A stretch of DNA of 42,081 nt, taken from contig MIBJ01000051.1 of the NCBI GenBank assembly GCA_001829495.1, forward strand, positions 201 through 42,281, in the 5' to 3' direction. The notes under the pieces are model-generated. The model had not been told where the DNA came from. It ran no database searches and saw only the letters and a list, made by a program, of their open reading frames with translations. The translations under genes and the position numbers were made by a program. Of this stretch, positions 17,283 through 25,128 are shown piece after piece. Source of the stretch: Spirochaetes bacterium RBG_16_49_21 (GTDB lineage: Bacteria > Spirochaetota > UBA4802 > UBA5550). Position 1 is the first letter of the stretch. Each line of letters begins with the position of its first letter.

Positions 17283-17920
17283 ATTTGCCTGCATATCCGG
17301 GATACGATCTCATTATAGCGGAAATTGCGCCCGGCTCCAAAGTTCTTGACCTGGGGTGCGGCGACGGAGCGCTCCTGGAAAAGCTTCGTGAAGAAAAACA
17401 GGTGACACCGTACGGGGTAGAGATATCCGAAGACGGAGTGTGGAAGTGCGTTGAGAAGGGGCTTTACTGCTACCAGGGTGACATCGACGAGGGGCTTTCG
17501 GATTATAAGGAAAACTCGTTCGATTACGTGATCCTGAACCAGACCCTGCAGATCACGAAGCGGCCCGCTTATGTGCTCCGGGAGATGATGCGGATAAGCC
17601 GGAACGCGATCGTGAGCTTCCCGAACTTCGGATATTTCGTGACCAGGCTTCAGCTGCTGGTCAAAGGACGGATGCCGAAAAATATCCTGCTCCCGTATGA
17701 GTGGCACGAGACCCCGAACATCCACCACCTGACCATACGGGATTTTCAGAACTTCTGCATGGTGAACGGCTATCCCGTAAAGAAGGAATATCATTTTTCA
17801 GTATCCCCCCGGGGAGCGCCACGCAGAATATCGATGCTCCCCAACCTGTTTGCTCAATACGGATTTTTCATGCTTGACGGAGAGCGGCTTGTTGATTTGA
17901 ATCGCAGCGTGAATCTTTAA
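17279..17920 (+). CDS. metW: methionine biosynthesis protein MetW
   Basis: A 213-residue class I methyltransferase-like protein. The SAM-binding motif is VLDLGCGDG (residues 22-30), followed by GVEIS and the MetW blocks LNQTLQ, VSFPNFGYF, LPYEWHETPNIHHLTI and the C-terminal NLFAQYGFF. MetW is found next to metX in many proteobacteria and spirochaetes, and is reported to act with MetX in homoserine acetylation, although it has a methyltransferase fold. The ATGA overlap with metX implies coupled translation and a stoichiometric partnership. Confidence 0.95.
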   Translation: MNLPAYPGYDLIIAEIAPGSKVLDLGCGDGALLEKLREEKQVTPYGVEISEDGVWKCVEKGLYCYQGDIDEGLSDYKENSFDYVILNQTLQITKRPAYVLREMMRISRNAIVSFPNFGYFVTRLQLLVKGRMPKNILLPYEWHETPNIHHLTIRDFQNFCMVNGYPVKKEYHFSVSPRGAPRRISMLPNLFAQYGFFMLDGERLVDLNRSVNL

Positions 17921-17943
17921 GGCCATATCTTGAAACGATATTC

Positions 17944-18129
17944 TTGGAAATTTTGAATATTAATAACAATAAGGATAATCTTGAAAAGGAACTTGCCCGT
18001 TTATCTTCAGAACTGGAAGAGCTACAAAAAGCACTTCCGGCTCACAGCATAAGACCGCATCAAATGATGGCGATTGAAGAACTCGAAACTGAAATTGAGC
18101 GAATCAAATTGATATTGAACAAACAGTAA
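17944..18129 (+). CDS. small coiled-coil protein
   Basis: A frame of up to 61 residues with strong heptad character: an N-terminal helix (LEKELARLSSELEELQKAL), a turn PAHSIRPHQ, and a second helix (IEELETEIERIKLIL), so it should fold as a helical hairpin. It resembles small uncharacterised proteins with a PAHSxxP turn that I recall from several phyla; function unknown. The start is uncertain: only TTG codons (17944 or 17953) are available and neither has a good ribosome site. It follows metW by 23 bases on the same strand and may share its transcript. Confidence 0.6.
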   Translation: MEILNINNNKDNLEKELARLSSELEELQKALPAHSIRPHQMMAIEELETEIERIKLILNKQ

Positions 18130-18204
18130 ACAAGCACAAACTGTTCCCCTAGACTGATCCCACTATGTTTCAATCAAAAATTAAGCCGAATTTATTTTTT
18201 CCTT

Positions 18205-18582
18205 TTGTTTAGCGTAGTCACCGCGGATGTTGCGAATGGCGGTACTGCTGTTGACTTTCCCCGATTACCTGATATATTAAATATAATATCGACGATCCTG
18301 ATGCTTGCAGGCTGTTTTCTGACATCCTATGTTTTAACCCACTCCCTGCAGGTGTGGCGCCCCTCTGTGTGGTGGGGGATCAACGCCATCCCTGACAGCC
18401 CTTCGTATCGATTCGGGCTGATGGTGGCCTCGTTTACCTGGATCGGGGGGTATTACGTGCCCGTTTTTCTCATCAGCGTTGCCTATGAGCAGAGGAGCTG
18501 GAAATTATTCGGCATCAATGCCGGGTACCACCTTGTAGGGTTGCAGGTAATCGCCCAGATTTTGGCATATTGGTGGCTGTAG
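18205..18582 (+). CDS. DUF1761-like small membrane protein, possibly 5'-truncated
   Basis: A 125-residue protein with three or four membrane helices. The C-terminal part (WKLFGINAGYHLVGLQVI, after a GxxxxxFTWIGGYY helix) resembles DUF1761 proteins, whose function is unknown. The usual DUF1761 N-terminus with its WYSP motif is missing. The only start in frame is TTG at 18205 without a ribosome site. An ATG at 18165 opens a different frame (MFQSKIKPNLFF) that ends just after a T6 run, so a one-base indel there could have separated the true start from the rest. The neighbours give no functional hint. Confidence 0.55.
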   Translation: MFSVVTADVANGGTAVDFPRLPDILNIISTILMLAGCFLTSYVLTHSLQVWRPSVWWGINAIPDSPSYRFGLMVASFTWIGGYYVPVFLISVAYEQRSWKLFGINAGYHLVGLQVIAQILAYWWL

Positions 18583-18669
18583 CAATTGACCATGGAATTG
18601 CTCAATCATAATGTACTCTATCAGTTATAATGATTTGAAATCCCACCGCGCGGATGATATACTATAACT

Positions 18670-20469
18670 ATGAACGTACAACAGGCCGCCGTATGCGTTG
18701 CCCTGGTCTGCGTCATCGCGTTTGCGGAGTGCCGCTTTGCCCCGCCCCGGCGGCAGGCGATCGCTGCAGGGGATTTCACCGCTGCCGCGCACTATCTCGA
18801 CTCCCTGATCCGGACGCTGATGAAAGAGCACCGGATCCCGGGGATCGCGGTCGCGGTGGTGCATGGGGGAAGAGTGCTCTTCTCCCGCTGCTACGGGAGC
18901 GCGCACGCTGAAAAAAATATCCCGCTTACGGACGAGACCGCTTTCATGGCCGGGTCTCTGACCAAGTCATTCACCGCGCTGGCGGTGACGAGGCTCATCG
19001 GGCAGGGAAAGGTGGCTGCCGGCGCGGACATCAGAACCTATATTCCCGAATTTTCCATCCGGTCATACGGGGCGCCGGCAAAGCCGATAACCGTGCGCCA
19101 TCTTCTCACCCACACCTCAGGGCTGATGATCGATTACTACCCCCGATTCACCGGGGAAAAACAATACGGCGATCGGGAGCTCCTCTCGCTCCTGAAAAAT
19201 GAATACCTCTGCTCTCCGCCCGGGACCGCGGTCAAATATTCCAATATCGGGTACAAGCTCCTCGGCATGATGGTCGAGCGGGTCACGGGCGAGCCGTTCG
19301 AGCGTCACATGATGCGCGTCGTGCTGGCGCCCGTGGGAATGAAGGGAAGCTACTACGGGAGTGCGGGAGGGAAGGGAAACGAAGCGGCCGGGCACGACGG
19401 AGACCGCGGCAACAAAGTAATGCCCCTCCTCGATATCGGGGACAGCGCCTCCAGCGGCCTGTTCACTACCCTCAAAGACCTGGCCGCATTTCTGCGCTTC
19501 CTGTCCGTGGAAAGGAAGCGTACCGGCCTGCCTATCAGCGGGCCCGAGGCGGTGGCTTCGGTGCTGCGAAACGCCGACCGGTCGATCGACACCTTCTACG
19601 ACAACACGAACGTCTACTCGACCGGATGGTACCTGGACTTTTACCGATTCAGGGGAACCGGGAACGTAATGTCCAACAGCGGCAATGTGAACGGCTTTTC
19701 TTCGGAGCTTGCCTACATGCCTGAGGCGAAGCTGGGAATGGCGGTGCTTTCGAACTCTTCGGTCGGATGGAAGGCGGACATAGAGATCACCGCCCGCGGG
19801 CTTCGCGCCTTCCTCGACGCTGCGCATGGGCCCATGACCGGCGGGGAAGATGGAGACGAAAAGAAAGAGCCCGCCCGTGTCCCGCCGCCGGCTGACCTGA
19901 CGGGTCGATACGCGGCATTCGGGATCATGGTCGATGTATTCAGCAAAAAGGATTCCCTGTACGCCCGGTTCAAGGGTCCGGCGGCGCAGCTGGTGCCGCA
20001 AGGGAAGGGAGTGTACGCAGGCAAGGTGTGCATCCTGTTCGTGTGCTTCGATGTGTCCCGGTTCACCGAATTCGACGCAGTGCGCTTCAGGTTTTACGCG
20101 AACAGGGCGGGGAAGGCCTTCCTCTCCATGGAGGCGTCATACGGCGAGTCGTTCTTTTCGTTCCCCCTGCACCGGGTGAACAAGCCCTCCGCTCCGGAAG
20201 CCTTCCGGCGCTACTACGGCATCTGGGAGCTTCCGGAGGACACCGGATATCCGGGGGTTTTGAAGCTCTACCTGCCGTCGAACCGGTTCAGGGTGTTTGA
20301 GAAGGAGGGCTGGCCCATCATGGAAACAGAGACCTGGATGGGGAAGGGCCTCCTCGTGCTTGAGCCCCTTTCTGACGGCCTGGCGCGCATCGCCGGATCA
20401 GGCGAGATCATCTCCTTCACGGACAACGAGCTTAGGTTCATCGGCCTGCGCTTCAGGAGGAAAAAGTAA
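18670..20469 (+). CDS. exported serine hydrolase, beta-lactamase/class C PBP family
   Basis: A 599-residue protein with an N-terminal signal-like helix (about residues 5-19). The penicillin-binding-protein-like domain spans residues 40-390. It has SLTK (Ser96, Lys99) as the SxxK catalytic pair, LLTHTSGL, and Tyr190-Ser-Asn192 as the YxN motif. The domain also has the SSGLFTTLKDLAAFL block. A beta-rich C-terminal domain (about 410-599) follows, as in many esterase-like members. Likely substrates are peptides, D-amino-acid peptides or esters outside the cytoplasm; a true beta-lactamase is not indicated. Base composition is clearly more GC-rich than the flanks. The stop TAATG overlaps the start of a small lipoprotein gene. 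Confidence 0.88.
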   Translation: MNVQQAAVCVALVCVIAFAECRFAPPRRQAIAAGDFTAAAHYLDSLIRTLMKEHRIPGIAVAVVHGGRVLFSRCYGSAHAEKNIPLTDETAFMAGSLTKSFTALAVTRLIGQGKVAAGADIRTYIPEFSIRSYGAPAKPITVRHLLTHTSGLMIDYYPRFTGEKQYGDRELLSLLKNEYLCSPPGTAVKYSNIGYKLLGMMVERVTGEPFERHMMRVVLAPVGMKGSYYGSAGGKGNEAAGHDGDRGNKVMPLLDIGDSASSGLFTTLKDLAAFLRFLSVERKRTGLPISGPEAVASVLRNADRSIDTFYDNTNVYSTGWYLDFYRFRGTGNVMSNSGNVNGFSSELAYMPEAKLGMAVLSNSSVGWKADIEITARGLRAFLDAAHGPMTGGEDGDEKKEPARVPPPADLTGRYAAFGIMVDVFSKKDSLYARFKGPAAQLVPQGKGVYAGKVCILFVCFDVSRFTEFDAVRFRFYANRAGKAFLSMEASYGESFFSFPLHRVNKPSAPEAFRRYYGIWELPEDTGYPGVLKLYLPSNRFRVFEKEGWPIMETETWMGKGLLVLEPLSDGLARIAGSGEIISFTDNELRFIGLRFRRKK

Positions 20470-20716
20470 TGAAAATCACACTCACGCTTTTTGTGTGTAT
20501 ACTCGTAGCCGCATCGTGCGCCACCGGGGGCGAGCCCTTTGATGAAAAGGCCTGGCGGGCCCGGGTGATGGGGGGGGGACCTTCCAGCTCGGGGAGGAGC
20601 CGCCCGGGTACCCGGCGCTCGACCTTCGGCGGGAGATCACGATACGGCGGCTCGACGCCTCAAAATTCCTCATCATGGACATCGGCGGGATCGTCGAGAT
20701 CAGAGAGAGGCGCTGA
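20469..20716 (+). pseudogene. small lipoprotein gene interrupted in a G9 tract
   Basis: The ATG overlaps the serine hydrolase stop. The frame begins MKITLTLFVCILVAASCATGG, a lipoprotein signal with the acceptor Cys17 in AASC, then EPFDEKAWRARVMGG. After nine G (20570-20578) this frame turns into low-complexity Ser/Arg sequence. A protein-like frame resumes one base out at 20579 (TFQLGEEPPGYPALDLRRE, then LDASKFLIMDIGG) and stops at 20714-20716. One added G would give an 82-residue lipoprotein. This is a true frameshift, a slippage-regulated gene or a sequencing error. It is coupled to the serine hydrolase; function unknown. Confidence 0.7.
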
Positions 20717-20743
20717 GTGTCATACTCACGATCCTCGATATGC

Positions 20744-22147
20744 TCATAGGATGGTCCCTGGCTGGGCTGGCGTTGGCCCGTTTGATGCGGGCGTAAGGGG
20801 GGCTTTGACGATTCTTTCCGAGTACCAGTTTCCCTTTTTATAATAAGCGTATATTTGGACAAGCCCCACCAGGGTAGAGATGAGTATGCCGATCCAGACT
20901 CCGATTTCCCTGAGGGGAGTATGCCGGCCGAGTATATAGGCCAATCCGATTCTGACTGACATGGATATGATCGAAAGGAAAAGCGGCACCATCATGGAGC
21001 CGGCCCCCCTCACGGTTGACTGCAAAATAAAAAAAAGGGAGAGATCGAGATAGGCCCAGCACATGATGCGTAAATAAATTACGGCACAACCGACGACACT
21101 GCCGTCCTCAGTGAACAAATAGGAAATCTGCCGCGGGAAGAAGGTGCAGAGAATGATTATGACCGCGCCTATCATCACGGTGAGCCGCGCGGCGGACGCC
21201 GTGATTTCATGAACGCGCCTGCGCTTTCCGGCGCCGATGCTCTGGGCAACCATAGTGGAAACCGCCATGCCGATGGACAGCGACGGGAGGATTGAAAAAT
21301 TATCTATGCGAAGGCCGATCCCGTAAGCTGCGATGACCTCGTTCCCGAAAAGATTGACGAGCCCCATCAAGATGATCCCGCTGAAGGATACTATCAGCAT
21401 CTGCAGAGAAGCGGGAATTCCTATATAAAATATTTTTTTAATAATTCCAGTATCGAACGTCCATTTCCACCGGCTGATATTCAGAAACGGGTTCTTCCGC
21501 ACCAGATAATAGTAGCCCAGGATCGTCGTTATCATGTTGGCGAAAACCGTGGCAAGGGCCGATCCTATCACGCCGAGAGGGGGGATAGGCCCTATCCCTT
21601 TTATAAGAAAGGGAATGAAGATGATGTTCAATATGACGGATATAATTGTCAAATACAGGGGAGTGCGGGAATCCCCCAAGCCGCGGAGTATTCCCATCAG
21701 CCAGTTGTTAATCACCAGAAAAATGAAGCCGGTGGAATACCACGCGAGAAAAATATAGGCGTCTTTCATGAGATTCTCCGGGGTGTTTATGAGAGCAAGC
21801 AACTCCCGGCCCAAGAAGATGATGAGCATGGTGAGCAGGAGACTGATGGCTACATTTATGAAGAATGAATTCACAATGATTCTTGATAAAAGATCATAGT
21901 TCTTTGCGCCATAGGACTGTCCGACGAGTATGATGGCGGCCATGCCCAGCCCTATCAGCAGGGCCATGAGAAAAAAAACAAGCGGCGTGCTGATGGAGAC
22001 CGCGGCTAAAGCCTCATGCCCCAGGATTCGCCCGACAAATATTCCGTCTATGATGCTATAGAGCGATTGGAACAGGTTTCCCAATACCATAGGAATGGAG
22101 AAAGATACGAGCAGCTTAAAAACATCTCCTTCTGAAAGATCTCTCAT
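20744..22147 (-). CDS. MATE-family multidrug/cation exporter
   Basis: A 467-residue, 12-helix membrane protein of the MATE family, which exports drugs or metabolites in exchange for Na+ or H+. The start (GDVFKLLVSFSIPMVLGNLFQS) with YSIIDGIFVGR, the ILRGLGDSRTPLYL loop, and the second-half repeats GNEVIAAYGIGLRID and AQSIGAGKRRR are typical of the NorM/MepA/DinF superfamily. The two halves are the usual inverted-symmetry repeats. The C-terminal tail after SERIVKAPL is Pro/Thr-rich and runs into DNA convergent with the lipoprotein remnant. It lies 34 bases downstream of the OsmC gene on the same strand. Substrate unknown. Confidence 0.92.
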   Translation of the reverse strand: MRDLSEGDVFKLLVSFSIPMVLGNLFQSLYSIIDGIFVGRILGHEALAAVSISTPLVFFLMALLIGLGMAAIILVGQSYGAKNYDLLSRIIVNSFFINVAISLLLTMLIIFLGRELLALINTPENLMKDAYIFLAWYSTGFIFLVINNWLMGILRGLGDSRTPLYLTIISVILNIIFIPFLIKGIGPIPPLGVIGSALATVFANMITTILGYYYLVRKNPFLNISRWKWTFDTGIIKKIFYIGIPASLQMLIVSFSGIILMGLVNLFGNEVIAAYGIGLRIDNFSILPSLSIGMAVSTMVAQSIGAGKRRRVHEITASAARLTVMIGAVIIILCTFFPRQISYLFTEDGSVVGCAVIYLRIMCWAYLDLSLFFILQSTVRGAGSMMVPLFLSIISMSVRIGLAYILGRHTPLREIGVWIGILISTLVGLVQIYAYYKKGNWYSERIVKAPLTPASNGPTPAQPGTIL

Positions 22148-22181
22148 GATGCCTCAAGATTCAAATAAGCATTTTCAATCG

Positions 22182-22622
22182 TTACGGCTCTATTATCACT
22201 TCCGGAGAAAGAATCACTTTTGACTTCATTGAATTTGAAATCAAACACGCCTTCTCCGATTTTTCGATCACTCTTAAGGCTTTTCCCCTGTCCTTTTCAT
22301 CTCTTATCGCCACTTTCGGCTTGAGCTCTATTTCGCTGATCATGAGCACCCCGTCGATCGTTTCGAGCTTTCCGGTAGCCTGTGAAACAAAAGAGATAAA
22401 ATCGAGTTTTGAATTCTCCGCAATCGCGAGGAAGGTCGTCATCAGGCAGCTATTGGCAGCCGCGACAAAGAGATGCTCGGGCGACCAGATATTCGGCTCG
22501 CCCTTGGGAAATTCCGGCGGAGTCGCAACCGTAATCGGATCTGATAGATCGGGAGAAGTCGCCCTTCCCCTTCTCCCCTGTTCCCATTTTATCATTGTAG
22601 TATAAAAATGTGCATTTCCCAT
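22182..22622 (-). CDS. OsmC-family peroxiredoxin
   Basis: A 146-residue OsmC/YhfA-like protein. Cys59 (AANSCLMTTF) and Cys126 (EKACLISNS) are the two redox cysteines of the family, which reduces organic hydroperoxides. EHLFVAA before the first Cys is the conserved helix. The start at 22622 was chosen because a strong GGAGGA site lies 6 bases before it and the product begins MGNAHFYTT; the frame stays open further upstream but has no good site. It follows the methyltransferase-like gene by 44 bases and precedes the MATE gene, so the three may be one operon. Roles in oxidative defence are inferred from the family. Confidence 0.88.
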   Translation of the reverse strand: MGNAHFYTTMIKWEQGRRGRATSPDLSDPITVATPPEFPKGEPNIWSPEHLFVAAANSCLMTTFLAIAENSKLDFISFVSQATGKLETIDGVLMISEIELKPKVAIRDEKDRGKALRVIEKSEKACLISNSMKSKVILSPEVIIEP

Positions 22623-22666
22623 TTCATCTCCTCCCAATATTAAAATAATGATTTCAGGAGTTCGAT

Positions 22667-23185
22667 TCACCTCTTTCTGAGCCGGGGGATCCACATCGGT
22701 ACGTCCTGCATGTAGCGCCTATAATCCTTTCCAAAGCGGGCACGCAACAACCCTTCTTCATAGCGCGAGATATAATGCAGGAAACCGATCGCAATAACCC
22801 ATAGCACGGCGGCGGCCAATGATATACTCAGCATCAAAAAACCAAGATAAAGCAGAATCTCGCTGAGGTATACCGGATGACGAACGACGCTGTACACGCC
22901 CTTCCTGATTACACCGGGCCTCTTTCGTTCCTCTCCGAATACTATGGAGAGTCCCGTTCTCGCCAGGTATCCGGATAGAACCAACAGAACGACTCCGGAG
23001 GGTATTCGTACCCAAAGCGGCACGTATCTGTTGAGAAAAATCGTGTATTTGAAAATAAATGTGTCGAGTATCCATGTCACTGCGAACAGGCACGCAAGAA
23101 TAATCTGTCCGGCGTCGCCGGCTGGATGCTCGCCGGTAAGATCGTCTCGCCCATGTTCTTTCTTGTGGGTGTGCTTATGAACCAT
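22667..23185 (-). CDS. isoprenylcysteine carboxyl methyltransferase-like membrane protein
   Basis: A 172-residue protein with four or five membrane helices. The C-terminal half has RHPVYLSEILLYLG and YEEGLLRARFGKDYRRYM, the cofactor-binding signature of the ICMT/phospholipid methyltransferase superfamily. The N-terminus is His- and Lys-rich (MVHKHTHKKEHGRD), which may bind metal. The ATG at 23185 has a perfect AGGAGGA site 7 bases upstream; a GTG six codons earlier would overlap that site and is rejected. Bacterial members methylate lipids or small thiols, and the substrate here is unknown. It is the first gene of a possible operon with the OsmC and MATE genes. Confidence 0.82.
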   Translation of the reverse strand: MVHKHTHKKEHGRDDLTGEHPAGDAGQIILACLFAVTWILDTFIFKYTIFLNRYVPLWVRIPSGVVLLVLSGYLARTGLSIVFGEERKRPGVIRKGVYSVVRHPVYLSEILLYLGFLMLSISLAAAVLWVIAIGFLHYISRYEEGLLRARFGKDYRRYMQDVPMWIPRLRKR

Positions 23186-23287
23186 CTGATTTTTCCTCCT
23201 CACGTTTAAAAAAATGCGCGTACGCCATATTATATGTACACCTATAATATATAAAATAAGTCAGGTGCAGGTGCTCCACTTAGACCA

Positions 23288-23455
23288 TTATCGCTTTGGT
23301 CTCTCATGTCTTATTTCCATCCAGTCGCTCGGTCTATTCAATTCTTTAAAACCCGACTTACTATATACTCCATGAGCATCTTTCGTTATCAAGAGCCATT
23401 GATATACATCTTTCAATTCTTCATGCTTGAGCATATGATACGCAGTTTTGCCACA
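23288..23455 (-). pseudogene. C-terminal remnant of a GNAT acetyltransferase
   Basis: The minus strand reads MLKHEELKDVYQWLLITKD, then AHGVYSKSGFKELNRPSDW and MEIRHERPKR before a TAA at 23288-23290. The TKDAHGVYSKSGF and PSDWMEI blocks match the C-terminal end of GNAT proteins of the 'TRDAHGLYEKFGF' type. The acetyl-CoA-binding half is absent, so this cannot be a working enzyme. It abuts a second GNAT remnant in another frame, in strongly AT-rich DNA. Confidence 0.65.
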
Positions 23456-23457
23456 CT

Positions 23458-23723
23458 TTAAGGAAATAGTTTTATATAATTTTTTTGATTTTTTCGATTA
23501 AGAAATCCACATTTCTCATAAAATAGATGGGCATCGTTTCTATCCCATCCAGATGTTAGTCTTATGCCCTTGTATCCGATATTATAAGTATATTTCTCTG
23601 CTTCTTGTATCAATAACTTCCCAATTCCCTGCCGACGATATTCTTTATCAACAACCATGCCCGCTATATTCATTAAATTATCATAATATAATAATTCCTT
23701 ATTTGAATCTCTCTAATCTTCAT
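23458..23723 (-). pseudogene. GNAT acetyltransferase with internal deletion
   Basis: The C-terminal half of a GNAT protein is intact. It has GMVVDKEYRRQGIGKLLI (the RRxGxG acetyl-CoA loop), then HLFYEKCGF and a stop. The N-terminal half is missing. At 23723 an ATG with an AAAGGAAA site starts MKIREIQIRNYY, a typical GNAT N-terminus, but that frame stops after 16 residues. About 50 residues between the two pieces appear to be lost, with a frame change. A shortened C-terminal peptide could still be made from an ATG at 23673, but it would lack the substrate site. Confidence 0.7.
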
Positions 23724-23972
23724 AATTTTATTTCCTTTTCCCCGATAGACAACTTTTTCTGATTTTAACTCTTATGGCAAGAATTAATACCTCTTTATTA
23801 ATAATAATCGATTAAACAGAGCCTCTGGGATGCGAGCACAGCCATAAGACTGTCGTGATGTTATGAACGATCTCAAGGCCCCGTCCATAAAAAATAAAAA
23901 AGAAGATTGATTTTTTTTACTTACAGATCAGTTTATAATAACGGCGCACATCTTTTACAACAGGAGGCAGGA
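23724..23972. other. AT-rich intergenic region with candidate -10 box
   Basis: No coding sequence is visible. A TATAAT box at 23934-23939 with T-rich DNA upstream and no clear -35 may be the promoter of the exported protein. An AGGAGG ribosome site at 23962-23967 precedes that gene. Confidence 0.4.
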
Positions 23973-24845
23973 ATGAACGCGGTACATCGCATTTTGGCAG
24001 CAACGGTTATTATTCTTACCACCGCCGTCGCATCCGGAGAACTGGGCACGGCTGAAAAGCTGTTTTATATAATTAACTACACCATCACCCGCTGTAATGC
24101 GGAAATCGAACTGAACGGGATAACCGTAACCGGGTCTAAAAAGGAAGACTCGTTCTCGGTCACGGGTTTCGCCGATATCGGTATCTGGATCCGCCCCGGC
24201 TCGAACAGGCTCTCGGTTGTCATTAAACCGACACCCCGTATGAAGGACTCGGTATTCAATCCGGGTATCGAAGTAAGCATTTCCACGGCCCGTGAGGGGC
24301 AGATGTCCGACGAAGGGAAAAAGATATTCGAATACCGATTTCCCGGAAAAGACGGCGGTGAATCACCGGCGGACATTAAAAAACCGGTGCGGAAAGACGT
24401 TGCTTTTAAACCTGATTATATACCGCCATCGGAGCTCTGGGACAAAATAAAGCCGGTGAAGCTGGACTCCGCCTCGCGCAAACTGATCATTACGCTGGTA
24501 AAGGACTACCATGCGGCCTTTGTGCGGAAAGACGCGGATGCTCTCTACAACCTCCTCCTTTTCGCCTCAATGGATGTTGCACGGCTCCGGCACCGGCCGG
24601 TCGAAGACGTCAAAACGAAAATGAAAGGCGCCCTGAAGGAGATGATGACGGAAAAAAATTTTATCATGGCACCCCTGAACGCCGGGCGGCTCGTATTAAA
24701 ACCGGTGCTGGACGGGATGGTAATCCAGGTCACGGATACCGCCGGTGAAGCGCCGGTGCGGACAAAAGCCACTAAGGACTCGGGATCGTATTCCTTTCCC
24801 GTGTACGCCGGCTTCATAGACGGGAAATGGATTATAGTGCGGTAG
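23973..24845 (+). CDS. exported protein of unknown function
   Basis: A 290-residue protein with a clear Sec signal peptide (basic start, hydrophobic HRILAATVIILTTAVAS, cleavage near residue 23). The ATG at 23973 was chosen for its AGGAGG site. The N-terminal domain (about 30-135) is beta-rich, with ELNGITVTGSKKED and GIWIRPGSNRLSVVIKP, like small beta-sandwich domains. A linker rich in Lys/Pro follows. The C-terminal part (about 180-290) has FVRKDADALYNLL and ends GFIDGKWIIVR, reminiscent of NTF2-like domains. No family name can be given. It is probably periplasmic and stands alone on its strand. Confidence 0.8.
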   Translation: MNAVHRILAATVIILTTAVASGELGTAEKLFYIINYTITRCNAEIELNGITVTGSKKEDSFSVTGFADIGIWIRPGSNRLSVVIKPTPRMKDSVFNPGIEVSISTAREGQMSDEGKKIFEYRFPGKDGGESPADIKKPVRKDVAFKPDYIPPSELWDKIKPVKLDSASRKLIITLVKDYHAAFVRKDADALYNLLLFASMDVARLRHRPVEDVKTKMKGALKEMMTEKNFIMAPLNAGRLVLKPVLDGMVIQVTDTAGEAPVRTKATKDSGSYSFPVYAGFIDGKWIIVR

Positions 24846-25128
24846 GGCCGATGAAAAATTTTAAGCAATCTTGGCTTGCCGGCATACGCTCAATTCACAG
24901 CCGATACTCAATAAGCTTCCCTTATGATCGATGGGCAATAAACGAATTCAATAACGGTTTGACAAAGATTCTGATGGATTGTATATTAAATCCGTACAGA
25001 ACAACTGCGTGCCAATAGCTCTTCGCTATTTTTGATGGGCACAAAATTTAAACAATCCTGGATTTTCCGGGAGACAGAATGGTAACTTCAAGAGGGGGCC
25101 CTATGAGCCTATCGAATCTTTTTAATAT
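24846..25128. other. intergenic region with imperfect direct repeat
   Basis: Two similar stretches, about 24851-24882 and 25035-25070, each start with ATG and read TTTAAGCAATCTTGG or TTTAAACAATCCTGG, encoding an FKQSW pentapeptide. The first opens a 55-codon frame and the second a 16-codon frame; neither looks like a known protein. Between them lies a terminator-like hairpin. Confidence 0.4.
25014..25033 (+). terminator. candidate intrinsic terminator
   Basis: AATAGC (25014-25019) and GCTATT (25025-25030) form a 6-bp stem with a 5-base loop, and the T run extends to 25033. It lies about 170 bases after the exported-protein gene. The stem is short, so efficiency may be low. Confidence 0.45.

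Noticed and set aside
19117..20001. Long minus-strand frame (294 codons) opposite the serine hydrolase
   Set aside because: GC-rich DNA leaves antisense frames open; the product is Arg/His-rich with no fold signals, while the plus-strand enzyme has all catalytic motifs.
20740..20796. Hydrophobic 18-codon frame (MLIGWSLAGLALARLM)
   Set aside because: It follows the lipoprotein remnant in the third frame and resembles a membrane helix, but it lies over the MATE 3' end, has no ribosome site and is too short to support.
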